Shown here one piece after another: positions 9,158 to 20,592 of a DNA stretch of 64,000 nt. The notes beneath the pieces were generated by a model. That model was not told the origin of the DNA. It saw only the letters and a list, made by a program, of their open reading frames with translations, and did not search any database. Numbering within the stretch: the stretch's first letter is position 1; each line of letters opens with the position of its first letter. The DNA is from Rhododendron vialii (Eukaryota > Streptophyta > Magnoliopsida > Ericales > Ericaceae): assembly GCF_030253575.1 (NCBI RefSeq), contig NC_080567.1, forward strand, positions 32,937,501-33,001,500, given 5' to 3'. The position numbers and the translations under genes are program-made.

Positions 9158-11242
9158 ATGGCTATCTTTCACTTCCAAATTCTGCTATATTCTCTCTCCA
9201 TATTCTGCTTTCTATTTTCCGAAACAAATTCACTAACCTTCAACATCACGAACTTTGCCGATCAAGATCAAAAGGTCAACATAACAACATTCGGAGAAGC
9301 CTATATCTCAACGCAAGGTCTCCAAGTCACCTCCAACGAACGCAACACCAATCTGCAGCAACAAGTTGGTAAAGCCACTTACATCGATCGCCTTCACCTT
9401 TGGGATAATTCCACTGGAAACTTAACAAGTTTCACTACCCATTTCGTTTTTACGATTGATTCGAATGGGAGTTCGACTTTCGCTGATGGACTTGCCTTCT
9501 TTCTCGCTCCCGATGGGTCAAACTTCACAGCTGGTGGTGCAATGGGCCTCCCGCTTGACCCAGTTACGATAATACCCACTAACCCTTTTGTTGCCGTGGA
9601 GTTTGATACGTTTCAGAATGATGGTGTGGACCCAGTCGGTATCAGTCCTATTACTCACGCAGGTATCAATGTTAATACTCTCAAATCAAATGTTACTGCT
9701 GTTTGGTACTGTAATATTACTCATGGGATAGAGAATGAGGCTTGGATTAGATATGACTCAAGTTCACACAATTTAAGTGTAGTTTTTACTGGTTCTACTA
9801 ATACTACTAGAGTGGAAGATACCATTCATTTCATTGTTGATCTGAGGGATTACTTACCCGAATGGGTAACAATTGGGTTCTCAGCTTCAACAGGATCAGA
9901 ATTTGAAAAAAATACTGTAACATCATGGGATTTTAGTTCTGTAACATCATGGGATTTTAGTTCAAGTTTGGGAATTAATGAGACCAATAATACTGTTACA
10001 GTGAAACCGAGATCGAATAAAATCTCCCTCGGAGCTGTGGTGGGATCAGTTGTCGGCTCGGGTGTTTTTGTTGGTGGGTTTGTTTTGGTTGGATTTGCCT
10101 TGTGGAGGAGAAGTAGAGCAAAAGAAGAGGATGAGTTTGAAATTGAGATGTCCTTGGAAAATGAATTCGAGGCCGGTGCTGGGCCGAAGAAATTTTCCTA
10201 TAGTCAATTATCTCGTGCAACAAATAAATTTGAGGAGGAACAAAAGCTTGGAGAGGGAGGATTTGGTGGAGTTTATAGAGGTTTTTTGAGGGAGTTGAAT
10301 TTTTATATTGCAGTCAAGAGGATATCGAAGGGGTCAAAACAAGGGATCAAGGAGTACGCAGCAGAAGTGAAGATCATTAGCCGGTTGAGGCACAAGAATT
10401 TGGTGCAACTCATCGGTTGGTGCCACGAAAAGAAAGAACTACTCCTTGTTTACGAGTTCATGGAAAATGGCAGCTTAGATTTCCATCTCTTCAAAGGGAA
10501 AAGCTTGTTGACATGGGCAACAAGGTATAAAATTGCCCAAGGTTTGGCATCTGCGTTGCTCTATCTACATGAAGAATGGGAGCAATGTGTAGTGCATAGG
10601 GACATAAAATCAAGCAACGTGATGTTGGACTCCAATTTCAATGCCAAACTGGGAGATTTCGGTTTAGCTAGATTTGTCGATCATGAGAAAGAGCCCCAAA
10701 CAACTGCTTTGGCTGGGACCATGGGGTACTTGGCACCGGAATGTGTGGTAACAGGTAAAGCTAGTAAGGAATCAGATGTCTACAGCTTTGGAGTCGTGGC
10801 ATTGGAAATAGCTTGTGGGAGAAAACCCTTTGTTATGAATGGGCCAGAATGTCAAAAGGGAATGGTAGAATGGGTGTGGGACCTCTATGGAACGGGAAGG
10901 TTACTTGAAGCAGTAGACCCAATACTTGGCCCGGATTTTGATGAGCGAGAAATGGAACGATTGATGATTGTTGGTCTTTGGTGTGCTCACCCGGATCACA
11001 ATTTCCGGCCTAAAATTAGACAGGCAATTCATGTGCTTAATTTTGAAGCTCTTCCGCCCATTCTCCCACAAAAACAGCCTGCGCTATCGTTCTTTCCTCC
11101 TCCCTTGAACACCACCAGTACTAGTTCTAACACCAGCCAAAACAAATACTCAAGCTATACTTCCAACACAGATTCGTCCAACTACACCTCATCTTCTACT
11201 GCTTGTTCATCTCCCTCTATAGCACTTTTGAATAGTATGTAA
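9158..11242 (+). CDS. L-type lectin-domain receptor-like Ser/Thr kinase, class IX-like, intact
   Basis: This single-exon gene encodes 694 residues, the usual size for the family. A signal peptide (about 1-25) is followed by a legume-lectin domain (about 26-270), which keeps the metal-site block VAVEFDTFQ...HAGINVN and has many N-glycosylation sites. One transmembrane helix lies at about 289-316. The cytoplasmic kinase has its glycine loop GEGGFGGV at about 364, the ATP-binding Lys at about 387 (AVKRISK), HRD at 480-482 and DFG at 500-502, followed by an APE motif. All catalytic residues are present, so the kinase should be active. Family members act at the plasma membrane in defence and cell-death signalling; the ligand is unknown. 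An in-frame 24-bp tandem duplication (9917-9964) repeats VTSWDFSS at the end of the lectin domain. The start is supported by the signal peptide and by the same start in relatives at 7530 and 24112. The class IX assignment is from motif similarity only. Confidence 0.95.
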   Translation: MAIFHFQILLYSLSIFCFLFSETNSLTFNITNFADQDQKVNITTFGEAYISTQGLQVTSNERNTNLQQQVGKATYIDRLHLWDNSTGNLTSFTTHFVFTIDSNGSSTFADGLAFFLAPDGSNFTAGGAMGLPLDPVTIIPTNPFVAVEFDTFQNDGVDPVGISPITHAGINVNTLKSNVTAVWYCNITHGIENEAWIRYDSSSHNLSVVFTGSTNTTRVEDTIHFIVDLRDYLPEWVTIGFSASTGSEFEKNTVTSWDFSSVTSWDFSSSLGINETNNTVTVKPRSNKISLGAVVGSVVGSGVFVGGFVLVGFALWRRSRAKEEDEFEIEMSLENEFEAGAGPKKFSYSQLSRATNKFEEEQKLGEGGFGGVYRGFLRELNFYIAVKRISKGSKQGIKEYAAEVKIISRLRHKNLVQLIGWCHEKKELLLVYEFMENGSLDFHLFKGKSLLTWATRYKIAQGLASALLYLHEEWEQCVVHRDIKSSNVMLDSNFNAKLGDFGLARFVDHEKEPQTTALAGTMGYLAPECVVTGKASKESDVYSFGVVALEIACGRKPFVMNGPECQKGMVEWVWDLYGTGRLLEAVDPILGPDFDEREMERLMIVGLWCAHPDHNFRPKIRQAIHVLNFEALPPILPQKQPALSFFPPPLNTTSTSSNTSQNKYSSYTSNTDSSNYTSSSTACSSPSIALLNSM

Positions 11243-11530
11243 GCTGGTTCAAATTCAAGAAGTACGAGCAGTCCATGTTTCTTCCTATAGGTCTTGATTG
11301 TTTAGATTTCTTGATACTTTTTAGGCATTGTATAGATCGGCTTCTTGATTGAGCATTATTGTAGGAATACAGATCTAAACAAAACTGTGACACATATGAA
11401 TATGCATCAGACGGTTCCGGATACAATTATGTTGGAATATGCGTTTTAAATTTGTATTCCTGTACTTTTCTTTCTTGATCTCTAGATTGGGAATTAGCTT
11501 GCTCTTCAGTAGTTGTAACGTTTGTTGCTG
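11243..11530 (+). repeat. LecRK 3' flank module, copy 1
   Basis: Sequence after the stop codon (GGTCTTGATTGTTTAGAT, GATCGGCTTCTTGATTGAGC, GGGAATTAGCTTGCTCTTC) recurs after the LecRK remnants at 20587, 25623, 33056 and 33604. It probably holds the 3' untranslated region. 11530-12090 shows no further gene. Confidence 0.75.
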
Positions 11531-12089
11531 CTGCTGCTTTTTTTTTTTTCTTTCCTTATTTGGAAATCTTTGTAGTTTAATTTCAAGTACCACCAGGTCC
11601 AGGAGTACTTGAGATAAAAACCATTCCGTTATGAGAATCAACGTAAGTACCACCATGTCTAATTTTGGAATGAAAGAGGGTAATTATGAGAGGGCTGGAG
11701 TTGTGTTTTAACAATTTTTTCATCAAGGTTGAATTTGATGAAGGGATGGAGATGACCTTAACATGTGCAATACGTCGAACATCTGCATTTGCAGGAAATA
11801 CACAATGGATTTAGGAAACTATTTATTTTTCGTGAAAACCAACATATGCAAGCAATTCATATTCCTTATGAGAGATTGATGGTTGTTGGTTATGGTGTGC
11901 TCATCCTGATTAAAAGTTCTTGCCTTACTTAAGCAAGCAATTCATATTCCTTATTTTGGAACTTTTTTCCTTGTTCTTCCAACAGAAATTCCTGTGGCAA
12001 GTTGGCAACGTACTTGGATCCCAATTCCATGGCTAAACTTCTTCGAAGCATCTAATGGCGAAGCTGCTGCTTCTCGAAGCAGTCTAATG

Positions 12090-12500
12090 CAGTCTTTGAG
12101 CCATTTTTTACAAATTAAAACTGGTACTGGTTACTCAAAGCTCACCGCCACATCTTTGAGCCGTAGTTACAACACTGGTAGTCTGGTACTGATTACTCAA
12201 AGCTCACTGCCACATCTCAAAGCTCACCGTCACATCTTTGAGCCGTAGTTACAACACTGGTAGTGGTTACTTAAAGCTCACCACCACATCTTGGAGCCAT
12301 AGTTACAAACTTACAACACTGGCAGTGGTTAATGAAAGCTGTGCTCCACATCTTCTGCCACTTCTTTTCCATCTGCATCACTCTTGTAAAGAGGACAAAT
12401 TAATTAAGTACTCATCCATTTCCTAGATAGTTCAAGATTTCATGTACCGGAGGTTTATACTTTTTTCTTCTTCTCTACAGAAACATAAATTGAAATAATT
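12090..12500. repeat. LecRK-unit flank repeat, copy 3, with internal tandem repeats
   Basis: CATCTTTGAGCCGTAGTTAC and AACACTGGTAGT are repeated within 12150-12330, giving an internally expanded version of the repeat at 1528 and 8480. It marks the boundary between the intact LecRK and the following pseudogene unit. The frames crossing it are shadows of the repeat. Confidence 0.75.
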
Positions 12501-12639
12501 TACTTATCTTTCCTTTTAAAACATTGAGCGTCATAAATCTTATTTACGGAGGTTCCATAAATAAGTTCTTTTTCGATAATAAATATTTATGATCAGTAAT
12601 AGTTTGTTTTTAATCCGAACCATCCGTAAATAAGTTTTT

Positions 12640-13603
12640 GTTGGAAAAAAAATCGAAATGGTCCTTATAGTTTAGTGTTTATCTCAACTTGGTCTCTTCA
12701 GTTTGAATTGACTTGATTTACTCTCTAAAGTTATCATTTTGTTCCAACTTGATCCAATTACTAACTGCCGTTAGACTTCGTTAGCCCCAGATAGGAATGG
12801 GCCCCTTTTTTAGGGTTAAAATCGTAATCTGTCATTCTCCTCTTGCGCTAATATACATTTGAACCAAAACACATAGCCTCATTGTTCCATTCTTTATTTT
12901 TTTTTATGGCTTCCATTCTCCATTTGTCGCCCTTGAGATTTTACCTTCGACCAAAACGTGACTCGTTCACCTTCGGGAGGAAGGAGCGAGAGGGATTAAG
13001 GCCTGGATAAGTGATCCAATTCCTATGGATTGCAACATAGTTTTTGAAAAGAAAGAAAAAATGAGAAGTTTTGTGTTCTATAAAAGAGGTTTGGATATTT
13101 TTGAAAAATGTTTGAATTTTAGAAAATGAAGTGGATTTTATTTTAAAAAGGGATCGAGTTTTCATCAAGCTGCCTACATATCTCCGGGTAAAGGAGAATC
13201 AGGTTCGACTGTGGTTCGGACAACAAAAGGGGTTTAGAAAAAAACTTAGAGTCTCCATCGGGCATAGAGTTTAAGTGTGCCTGGTCACCTCTTGAATATT
13301 GGAAGAATAGTTCAAGTATTTTAGAAAAAAGAACACGGGTCAGAGAACCCGATTTTTAGAAAAGATTGAATCTGTTTTGCTTTTAAAGAAAATGTTTTAG
13401 GTCTGCGACGTTAAAGAAGAAAGGGTTCGGTAATTCGCTAGAAAAAGGGACTCGTTTGTATCTAGGGTTAATGGAAATTAGTAATTTGACAAAATTAGAA
13501 CAAAATGAAAACTACTGATCGAGTGTAAATTGAGCCAATTCAAACTGCAGGGATCAAGTTGATACATACATTAAACTACAGGGACCATTTCGATTTTTTC
13601 CCC
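12640..13603. mobile_element. Mutator-like non-autonomous element, 964 bp
   Basis: A perfect 9-bp duplication TAAGTTTTT (12631-12639 and 13604-13612) flanks inverted repeats of about 45 bp sharing AATCGAAATGGTCC and ATCAACTTG. It belongs to a different family from MULE-A and MULE-B. No transposase frame is visible. It sits between LecRK units, just upstream of the module at 13634. Confidence 0.85.
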
Positions 13604-13633
13604 TAAGTTTTTCTTCTTTTATATATAGTTTCA

Positions 13634-13880
13634 CCTAGTACAGTGGTCAATGATATTTTAGATTGAATTCCGTGCCCAAAACATGCAAAAGTTGATCTGC
13701 TCTACGAGAATCAAACCAATCAAAACTAATCCCAAACAAATAAAACAAGCAACAAAGTTGACCAGGAAAGTTCTCCAACAGTCAGGTGGTTATGATGTAA
13801 GAAAGCACACGGTACCGCAAATTCTTGCATTTGAATAACTACACAAGGACTAATTCATCATTTCATATCCTCACAAACTT
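13634..13880 (+). repeat. LecRK upstream module, copy 2
   Basis: The block matches 8860-9076. It then jumps directly from TTTCATATCC into lectin coding sequence (CACAAACTTTGCCGATCAG). About 170 bp that hold the TATA-like box, the ATG and the signal peptide in the intact gene are missing here. Confidence 0.75.
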
Positions 13881-13910
13881 TGCCGATCAGGATCAAAAGG
13901 TCAACTTAAC

Positions 13911-16274
13911 TGTTGGAAAACCCAATTCCAAGAAGCAGTGATGATGCGTATAGAATATACAGCAAAGAAAACGCAAAAACCCTAAAAGGCGAAACTAAGA
14001 TTTTATCTCAACTCCCGCGACATGAATCCCAAGATCCAGTGATGCATGAGTTGTACTACAGTCTTACCGATGGTGTGTTTAGTTCCATCTAAGACCGTGA
14101 ACTATATCTTATATTTCACAAGAACCGATGACCCAATCTTCGGTCTGTAAGCCAAATTTTATACACCAGATCATCTACTTTGTAAAATAAAAGACACACA
14201 TATACAACATACAAAAATATTATGCAAATATTGCCCATAAAAGATTCTCATCAAAAAATGACAAAAATAATTAATAGATAACAATCAAATATTAATGGAG
14301 TTTTTAAATATCCATCCTTTTTTGAAGGGCACCATAACTATTCATCCTCGTCATTTTAAACGGTTATGTTTTCATCCCCAAATATAAATAAATCCAAAAA
14401 TGCCCTTTTTGCACTATATTACTTGTTTTCTTTATACTATATATGCACAGAAATTTGGGACTAAATTATAACTTGAAGGTCGTCCATCATTATTTTCGGA
14501 TACAACGTGTAACAAAATCCCTTAGATTAAGCTTACCATTATCATCCCAAATCATTTGAAATCCCTGAGATTAAGCTTACTATTATCGGATTAAAAAAAA
14601 CAAAAAGCTTTACCATTATCATCCTCTAGACCTTCCCTATCGCCCATCCTATTGGACAGGGCGACCCACTCTCGCCGGCCTCCGTCCCCATCCTCTCGGC
14701 ATAAATCACTCCGATCCCGCCGCCGGCCTCTGTCGCCCATCCTCTCGGCATAAACCACTCCCCCCGTCAGTCTCCGTCACCCATCCTCGTCGGTCTCCGC
14801 CACCATTTTCATGTCGGCCTTTGTTGCGCATCCTCTCGGCATAAACCACTCCCGCCACCGCCGACAGGCTGAGGACTCCATTGTTGATGTCGTTTCTTAA
14901 TTGAACGTAAAGAGAGCCAAGTATAAGGCGAACCGGTCTCCCATTTCCTCAAAAATCAAGGCGAAGAAGTGACATTTTTCATTCTTTTTTATCTGGAACA
15001 ATCGTGTGGCTCATGCATAATTATTAACATTCATTTAGATTGTGACCTTTACTGCGACAGAGGTATCCTAAGAAATAGTAGGAAAAGGGGTTGGATTTGG
15101 GCTTCTATTTCATTTTTTAATCTTTTCTCTCTGACAGTTTGAATTCATGATGTTTTTTTTTTTATTTGGTACACATTCATGGTGTCCGTATTTTGAATAG
15201 TGTAATTTTTGTATTCATGTATTCATGGTGTATTTTATGATCATGGTGCATTTTTCAACTCAAATTATTTTTTTCATGAATCATGATTGTTTTGGTTCAA
15301 TTTAATATTTCATGAGTACTCATTTAATTTTCGAAAAAATTTGTCATAAAAATAGATGGTGTGATTGAATGGATGTGTAGAATGTTTGTGACAGTGAAAT
15401 TATGAAAAACTTGCCATGATTATTCATGGTGAATTCATGGATATGTGATCATGTTATGAAATTTGATTTTCATGGTGGATTTGCAAGAATATTTCATAAA
15501 ACTTTTGAAATGATATGAATATTTTATGGTGGGATTTGGTTTCAAATTTTGGAATCCTCTTTTGCAGAATTAACCATGAAAAACATGGTCAGTTTGAATA
15601 TTGTCTACGTTTAGAAATATTTTTTATAATAATTTTGCAAAAATAATTCATGAAAAACACGGTCGATTCCACCATGTTTCAAAAGGTTTCATGATATTAC
15701 ATGGTCAATATGAAAAAATAAATATGATTTTCGAATTTAAATCGGAGAGATTTAGTTATTACGAATTTTTTAAATATTGAAATCTTCTCTTGTAATTATC
15801 TTCCGTAATTATTGTGGTTGAATCCCAATAAATTTGGAAATGATTGAATCCCATTAAATGAATAAATTGTTAAATTCCACTAATTTAGGCAGGACATATA
15901 CATACACATACGGATATCTTATTAAAAGTGGAGTATAGACGAAAAATGGGTGCTCGGATCAAGTACCCTACAGACTTCGGATGCCGTTGATTCTCGCGTA
16001 GGCCCACTCGGTTTTGTTTTTAAAAATTTTTGGACGGCTCGGATCGGCCGTCTGGTGGCCGGAGACGGCCGTCGGTGCATTTTCTCTACGGTACCAATAG
16101 GATTTTCGTTAAAAGTGTATGATATGTAATTCACTATCTAAAAGGATGAAAACATAACTGTTCAAAATTGCCAGGATGAATACTTACGTGGGATAAGATT
16201 TGAGGATGAATATTTAAGCCTCCCAATATTAATCCATTACACAAAAACATGACTTTTAGTATAATTTTTTAACA
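13911..16274. mobile_element. Solo LTR (427 bp without its nested insert) in the LecRK pseudogene
   Basis: It starts TGTTGGAAAAC and ends TTTTTTAACA, with TGTT/AACA mirrored ends. It interrupts the lectin frame at a site that reads ATAAC in the intact gene. The flanking 5-bp copies are TTAAC (13906-13910) and ATAAC (16275-16279), one substitution apart. No internal retrotransposon domain is found, so it is read as a solo LTR left by recombination. MULE-B (14297-16224) inserted into it later. Removing MULE-B and one target copy leaves 427 bp. Confidence 0.8.
14297..16224. mobile_element. MULE-B, non-autonomous Mutator-like element, 1928 bp
   Basis: A perfect 9-bp duplication AATATTAAT (14288-14296 and 16225-16233) bounds it. 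The ends pair over about 90 bp: GGAGTTTTTAAATATCCATCC at the left, GGGAGGCTTAAATATTCATCC at the right on the other strand, and both reach GTTATGTTTTCATCC. It is related to MULE-A, with its interior in the opposite orientation. The interior has a GC-rich, internally repeated block at 14640-14880 (CCATCCTCTCGGCATAAA three times), which could be captured gene sequence, and a long CATGGT/CATGAAA-rich stretch. No transposase frame is visible. The frame at 15922-16134 is not conserved. Confidence 0.87.
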
Positions 16275-16918
16275 ATAACAACATTTGGATAAGCCTATAT
16301 CTCAACCCAAGGCCTCCAAGTCACCTTCAACGAACGCAACACCAATCTGCAGCAACAAGTTGGTAAAGCTGCTTACATCGATCCCCTTCACCTTTGGGAT
16401 AATTCCACTAGACACTTAACAGATTTCAATACCCATTTCGCTTTTGTGATTGATTCAAATGGGAATTCAACTTTCTCGCTCCCGATGGGTCAGACTTCAC
16501 GGCTGGTGGTGCAATGGGCCTCCCACTTGATCCAGATACGATAGTATACACCAGCCCTTTTGTTGCTGCATGTGGAATTTGATACGTTTGCAAATGAATG
16601 GGACCCGGTCAATGTCGTGCAGCCAGGCTCGTCATGTAGGTATCGATGTCAATTCTATTATATCAAATGTTACTGTTGTTTGGTATTGTAACATAACTCG
16701 TGATAGAGAACGAGGCTTGGATTAGGTATGACTCAAGTAATTCACACAATTTAAGTGTAGTTTTTACTGGTTCTACTAATACTACCGGAGTGCAAGATAC
16801 CATTCATTTTATTTTTGATCTGAGGGACTACTTACCTAAATGGGTAACAATTGGGTTCTCAGCTACAGGATCTGAATTTGAAAAAAATTAATGTAAAATC
16901 AAGGGATAAAGGAGTACG

Positions 16919-17676
16919 TGTTTGCTCCATAACTGTGATTTTCCTTTTACTCGTCGATTGAATGACACGTGGCGAGGGTAAACTTGGAAAGGTGAAGGGT
17001 AACATTGATTCACCATAATTAAGCAAGATGATTGAATTAAATAAGTTGATTAATGATAATGAAACTACGGAAAGTTTTAAAGATCATTTTACCCGTCGAT
17101 TGGCCAGTACGTGGCTTGTTTCCTTTATACGTTGAATATTATGGAGGTTATTTGGTTCGTCGATCAAGTGACAGATGTCAAAAGGGACTATGTCCCATTA
17201 TTCCATGATCAAAGGGGCGGTTAACCACGATTAGAGAGGCAGTTTTCTAGACGTGGATTCGATCTACAGTTGCGGAAGATATTTTGCTAGAATTCGAAAG
17301 AGTTTCAACTGCCATCTCGGAGGGAAGATTTGAATTCAAACTTGAGAGGGCTTCTATTTATAATTAGGATCAAGACAATCTGAAACACACACAAACAACG
17401 CCAAAAGGCCTTTATCTTTTCTTTTTTAGGAGTAGTCATAACTTGTAATTGTTCACTCGATTATCTCAATCAATTGTTCCTCTACTTTGAGAATTAATAA
17501 AGTCCATTTGTTAATCTTCTTTCATATTTCACCCACTTCATTGTTTATTTTCAAAGAAGTCCTGAAATACGGTAAGGAATCAAACTCCACTTTTCACACC
17601 TACATTCAAGCAAACTACAACACAATTTTCCATCGATTTCCTGTCGATTGGAAAGAAATCAGAAAATTAGGTAACA
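16919..17676. mobile_element. Probable second solo LTR in the LecRK pseudogene, 758 bp
   Basis: It starts TGTTTGCTCC and ends TTAGGTAACA, again with TGTT/AACA mirrored ends. The flanks are GTACG (16914-16918) and GTATG (17677-17681), a 5-bp duplication with one change. The interior has a TATA-like stretch near 17355 and AATAAA near 17500, as expected of an LTR. No coding domain is present. Confidence 0.65.
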
Positions 17677-18568
17677 GTATGGATCAAAGTTTGGGAATTA
17701 ATGAGACCAATAATACTGTTACAGTGAAACCGGGATCAAATAAAATCTCCCTTGGAGCTGTGGTGGGATCAGTTGTCGGCTCGGGTGTTTTTGTTGGTGG
17801 GTTTGTTTTGGTTGGATTTGGCTTGTGGAGGAGAAATAGAGCAAAAGAAGAGGGATGAGTTTGAAATTGAGATGTCCTTGGAAAATGAATTCGATGCCGG
17901 TGCTGGGCCGATGAAATTTTCCTACAGTCAATTATCACGTGGAACAAAAAACTTTGAAGAGGAACAAAAGCTTGAAGAGGGAGTATTTGGTAGAGTTTAT
18001 AGAGGTTTTTTTGAGGGAGTTGAATTTTTATATTGCTGTCAAGACGACATCGAAGGGATCAAAACAAGGGATAAAGGAGTACGCAGCAGAAGTGAAGATC
18101 ATTAGCCGGTTGAGGCACAAGAATTTGGTGCAACTCATCGGTTGGTGCCACGAAAAGAAAGAACTACTTGTTTACGTGTTCATGGAAAATGGCAGCTTAG
18201 ATTTTCATCTCTTCACAAAGGGAAAAGCTTGTTGACATGGCAATAAGGTATAAAATCGCCCAAGGTTTGGCCTCTGCATTGCTCTATCTACACGAAGAAT
18301 GAGAGCAATGTGTAGTGCATAGGGACATAAAATCAAGCAATGTGATGTTGGACTCCAATTTCAATGCCAAACTGGGAGATTTTGGTTTAGCAAGATTTGT
18401 CGATCATGAGAAAGAGCCCCAAACAACTGCTTTGGCGGGGACCATGGGGTACTTGGCATCGGAATGTGTGGTAACAGATAGCTAGTAAAGAATCAGATGT
18501 CTCCAGCTTTGGAGTCGTGGCACTGGAAATAGCCTACGGGAGAAAACCCTTTGATATGAATGTGCCAG

Positions 18569-20193
18569 CACTACAAGAAAATCGTTCTATAGCAACGGTC
18601 AAAAGCGTCGCCAAAAAATCCAAAAACCGTTAGTAGAGACCCGTTTAAACTATACCGACGGTTGGAGAACCGTCGGCCAAACCGTTGCAATATATCCGTC
18701 GCTGTAGAGGTAGCGACGGTTTTGACGAGCGTTGGTATAGATTTTTTTTTTAGTTTTTTTAAAACCAACCATTGTGTGACGTAAGCATCCACGTGGCAGC
18801 CACATGTTGCCCGTGTGGCGCTGCTGACGTGTCACCTACTTGGCACTCGCATGGCGCTTATGTGTCACCTGTGTGTTATCCTACGTGGCACCCGCGTGGG
18901 TGTGAAATAATTTTGCTCCTCCTGGGACTCGAAACGCCGACCTCGTGTGCCTGCGCGCGTGCGCGAACCAATTGTGCTAGCCCTTCGCTTGGGCAAATTT
19001 ATACACCTTTTAATATTTATACTATACTAACCTGATTTTTTTTAATCCTTTTTTTTTAAATCCGATTTATAGTATACAAACACCTTCTAATATCATTTTT
19101 TTCCCGATTGGAACCATCTATTTTTTACATAATAAGGAGTACAATTTCTTTGTTACGAAGAATAAAATTAATATTACATAGAATTTAACGCTAGGTTCAA
19201 TAATTACCTTTTAAAATTGGTATAAATGCATGTATATGCATGTAGTCATATATGACACTATATTTAATTATAATTGTTTAGATTGATGCAGAGTAGGATA
19301 ATAATTTTGATAGGAGTTTTATTTTGTAATATTCATTTACAAAAAATGATATCTTGTGTGAGAAAAATAGTTCCATTATTCACTCATCTTCAAATAAATT
19401 GACATGCACCATGTACCAAAAAAAAAAAAAAACTTTTTGTTTTCCTTTTTTTTTTTTTCAATATTAATTTTGCCCTTTCTAAATTTTTGTTAGATTCACA
19501 TTAAATTTTTTTATTGGTCAATTGTTTCGATGAGATGAGTTTAAAAAATAAAACAAAATGCAATTAAAAGCATAAAAAATCATTATAGACAAAAAATATC
19601 AAACAATTAAGTTTTTTTTTTCCGATCAAAATCGTCTATCTTTTACATATTAAGGAGTACATCATTAGTACCAAGAATGAATTTAATAGGGTATCGGTAC
19701 ACACTTATTAGACAGAAAAACTCATTTTATTAAAAAAATTGTGTGTCGATAAATAAATTTTCTAAACCCGATTGAGCCAAATTTGTACGAGAACGATTTA
19801 ATCAACATGAAAAATAAAATGATCAACTGTCTCGATTGTTAGTCCGGGTTTGAAAAACCGATCGCATGAAAGAAAATTGGTTTTACAGTGTAAAATTCTA
19901 CTAACAGTTAAAGAAAACCGTCGCTATAGTCCAGATTATAGTAACGGTTATTGGAAACCATCGCTATAGTCAAGTTTTTAGTAATGGTTAACAAAAACCG
20001 TCGCTATAGTCTAGTTTTTAGTAACGGTTAATGAAAACCGTCGCTATAGTGTTGTAATCAGTCACACGAAAACTGTCCCTATAGTCTTGTTTCTAGTAAC
20101 GTTTTGCAAACTATTACTATACACCATCTATACCGACGGTTTTTTGAACTGTTGCGAAAAAAACAGTTGGGAGATCCTAAATTTCTTGTAGTG
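18569..20193. mobile_element. Non-autonomous CACTA (En/Spm) element 1, 1625 bp
   Basis: The ends are CACTACAAGAAAATC and TTTCTTGTAGTG, with a 3-bp duplication CAG (18566-18568 and 20194-20196) that interrupts the kinase-tail codons for PECQ. Subterminal arrays of AACCGTCGCTATAG-type motifs lie at 18590-18740 and 19910-20170 in opposite orientations, as expected for transposase binding. There is no transposase. A tRNA-like stretch lies at 18924-18981 on the minus strand. The frame at 18772-19035 is not a supported gene. Confidence 0.93.
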
Positions 20194-20592
20194 CAGAATG
20201 TCCAATGGAAATGGTGGAATGGGTTTGGGACCTCTATGGAATGGGAAGGTTACTTGAAGCAGCAGACCCAAAACTTGGACCGGATTTTGATGAGCGAGAA
20301 ATGGAACGATTGATGATTGTTGGTATTTGGTGTGCTCACCCGGATCACAATTTCCGGCCTAAAATTAGATATAGGTGATTCATGTGCTTAATTTTGAAGC
20401 TCCTCCGCCCATTCTCCCACATAAAAAGCCCACACTTTCGTTTTTGCTCCTCCATTGAACACCACCACTAGTTCTATGACCAGCCAAAACAAATACTCAA
20501 GCAATACTTCCAAACACAGATTCTTCCAAGTTCACCTCATCTTCTGCTACTTCATCTCCCTCTATATCACTTTTGAACGAAATGTAAACTGG

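Larger units (their letters stand above)
13872..20587 (+). pseudogene. LecRK pseudogene spread over 6.7 kb by serial transposon insertions
   Basis: The order of family sequence is complete from lectin to C-terminus, but it is split by a solo LTR (13911-16274, with MULE-B inside), a second LTR (16919-17676) and a CACTA element (18569-20193). The promoter, start codon and signal peptide are deleted. Lectin pieces lie at 13872-13910 and 16275-16913. The stalk, membrane segment and kinase N-lobe lie at 17682-18235. The C-lobe lies at 18236-18568, and the C-terminal tail at 20194-20587. Several frameshifts and stops are present, for example a TGA for Trp in the stretch that precedes the catalytic loop (near 18301) and a frameshift in the activation region near 18478. 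Coding pieces remain very close to the gene at 9158, so loss of function is recent relative to the duplication. Confidence 0.92.

Noticed and set aside
18772-19035. Plus-strand frame in CACTA element 1
   Set aside because: It covers the tRNA-like stretch and GC-rich sequence and resembles no protein.
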